From Thermoplasmata archaeon (GTDB lineage: Archaea; Thermoplasmatota; Thermoplasmata; B31-G17): a DNA stretch of 5,818 nucleotides. Shown one piece after another: positions 4,807 through 5,818 of this stretch (position 1 is its first letter; each line of letters opens with the position of its first letter). The DNA lies in the NCBI GenBank assembly GCA_003649915.1, contig QMTG01000070.1, positions 1 to 5,818 on the forward strand, given 5' to 3'. A model generated the notes under the pieces. The model searched no databases and had not been told where the DNA came from. It saw only the letters and a program-made list of their open reading frames with translations. The position numbers were made by a program, and so were the translations under genes.

Positions 4807-5739
4807 TCAAAAAGCGTGTGCACCTGTTAGATGGTATATATAGATGCAGTATATTACTATGAGAAAAAGCCCGACAGAGCGCGGGCATTTTTTGCTTAGT
4901 ATCATTGCACTTAGTATTGCACTTGTTATGAACAGCACTGCTGAATCAAAGAGTGCGTTGGGATATGATATCGCTATTGGGGATATTACGGATGCAATAC
5001 CGAGAACTCCGTATATGTTGAATATGTTGGAGCCCACAATGTTTGCTAGGGACATCGCCATCTTACCCTTTCTTGCTGCAACTATGCTCACTGCATACTC
5101 TGGGAGCGATGTGCCAAGTGCTATTACCGATGCACCGATGACCCATTCCGGTGTTCCCAGCGCCAATGCGATGTTTACCGCGGAGTGCAGGATTACTTTA
5201 CCGCTGACCAGGATTGCTGCAAGGCTTGCAATGGCGATCAGTATACTCTTTCCCATGCCATCATTGTTCTCGGAAGCAAGCGCTGGGGGTCTGCTACCCT
5301 GAAACATGTAAAGTATGTATATTGCAAGTATTAGTAACATTATTCCCCCGGTGGCGCGGGGAATAGCCCCTGCAAGCAGGATGGCAGTTATTGCTATGGG
5401 TGTGAGCAAATTTATCTCGCCCTCGCTCTTTGCAAAATCGCCCACTGTTATCCTTGCATGAAAGATCAACGTTGATGTCCCAACAACAATTGCCGCGTTG
5501 AATATGTTTGACCCGACGATATTAGATACTGAAATCTCCCCGTGCGATGCTATGGATGCGTATACGGATACTACAAGCTCAGGCAGGGACGTGCCGAAGC
5601 CCAGCAAGGTCAGACCAATAACTGCCTCTGATACCCCGATATGTTTTGCTATCTTTGCTGCATGGTCTATAAGGGTGTTTGAGCATACTCCAAGGGCGAG
5701 AAATCCCAGCACCAATAGGAACACATCTAGGAGCATCAT
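4807..5739 (-). CDS. Calcium/cation antiporter, CaCA family (NCX_Mj/YrbG type)
   Basis: This 310-residue integral membrane protein has about ten hydrophobic helices arranged as two inverted halves, joined by a short polar loop (about 149-163). Each half carries the family's alpha repeat: GLTLLGFGTSLPE (42-54) with NIVGSNIFN (73-81), and GASVIALGTSLPE (202-214) with NIVGSNIFN (233-241). Such proteins exchange Ca2+ for Na+ (or H+) across the cytoplasmic membrane. With the ATG at 5739, Ser51, Glu54, Ser77 and Asn81 fall at the same numbers as the ion ligands I recall for the Methanocaldococcus jannaschii exchanger, and the second set is shifted by one (Ser211, Glu214, Ser237). The ligand that is Asp240 there is Asn241 here. 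Alternative starts are GTG 5745, which the TATA spacing would make exactly leaderless, and ATG 5736. Substrate is inferred from family only. Confidence 0.94.
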   Translation of the reverse strand: MMLLDVFLLVLGFLALGVCSNTLIDHAAKIAKHIGVSEAVIGLTLLGFGTSLPELVVSVYASIASHGEISVSNIVGSNIFNAAIVVGTSTLIFHARITVGDFAKSEGEINLLTPIAITAILLAGAIPRATGGIMLLILAIYILYMFQGSRPPALASENNDGMGKSILIAIASLAAILVSGKVILHSAVNIALALGTPEWVIGASVIALGTSLPEYAVSIVAARKGKMAMSLANIVGSNIFNIYGVLGIASVISPIAISYPNALFDSAVLFITSAILSAMILSKKCPRSVGLFLIVIYCIYIYHLTGAHAF

Positions 5740-5768
5740 GCTCACTTTTGGAGGGAGATTTGCCAGAG

Positions 5769-5776
5769 ATTATAAA
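5769..5776 (-). promoter_or_regulatory. TATA box of the antiporter gene
   Basis: The minus strand reads TTTATAAT. Its centre predicts transcription starting near 5746, at or just before the candidate start codons (GTG 5745, ATG 5739), with no Shine-Dalgarno between. The BRE position (CACACA) is weak. The remaining 42 nt to the window edge hold no gene I can support. Confidence 0.6.
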
Positions 5777-5818
5777 TGTGTGGGGTCGTCAGGCGGATGG
5801 TGTCAACTTAAGCGAAAA

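Noticed and set aside
4767..4823. N-terminal extension of the protease from an ATG at 4823
   Set aside because: It would add 19 residues before a clear signal peptide, and the TATA box at 4793-4800 lies inside it, so it would not be transcribed from that promoter.
5778..5818. Plus-strand frame opening with GTG at 5778 and running to the edge
   Set aside because: Only 13 codons are visible, it would begin next to the antiporter TATA box, and no ribosome site precedes it.
5789..5818. Minus-strand frame ending in TGA at 5789, possibly the end of an upstream gene
   Set aside because: Nine codons are too few to judge, and nothing in them is recognisable.

Overview
The window reads as archaeal DNA. 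It has archaeal TATA boxes about 27 nt ahead of starts with almost no leader, a Nop5 C/D-box RNP core gene, a DUF123 GIY-YIG-like gene, and a tRNA-Thr with the archaeal U discriminator and no encoded CCA. An anti-Shine-Dalgarno match (GGAGGTGAT) precedes the first gene of the operon. The combination suggests a thermophilic euryarchaeote. Thermoplasmatota, for example an Aciduliprofundum-like organism, is my best guess; it rests on gene style, not on a search.

Layout, left to right. Positions 1-168 hold the 3' end of a plus-strand SMC/Rad50-type ATPase gene, AT-richer (about 34% GC) than the rest. A convergent gap of 124 nt follows, dominated by a near-perfect two-part inverted repeat (200-263). 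Everything after that is on the minus strand and reads right to left: a Ca2+/cation antiporter (CaCA family, 4807-5739), a secreted, membrane-anchored subtilisin-like protease (2520-4766), and a tight operon starting at 2434. That operon holds two unrecognised small proteins (77 and 151 aa), nop5, a DUF123 gene and tRNA-Thr(CGT). Its members overlap in series by 4, 4, 14 and 10 nt.

How the genes fit together. The antiporter and the protease each have their own TATA box and appear leaderless or nearly so. Both act at the cell envelope. The 2434-293 operon has one good promoter and one strong Shine-Dalgarno; its later genes probably depend on translational coupling. Nop5 is the scaffold of the archaeal C/D sRNP that directs 2'-O-methylation of RNA, but its usual partner gene, fibrillarin, is not next to it. 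The gene in that position is the DUF123 protein, whose stop codon lies inside the tRNA gene.

Most worth a second look: the two unknown proteins fixed by ATGA overlaps to nop5, the stop codon embedded in tRNA-Thr, and the 64-nt inverted repeat. I saw no CRISPR array, insertion sequence, rRNA or phage gene.
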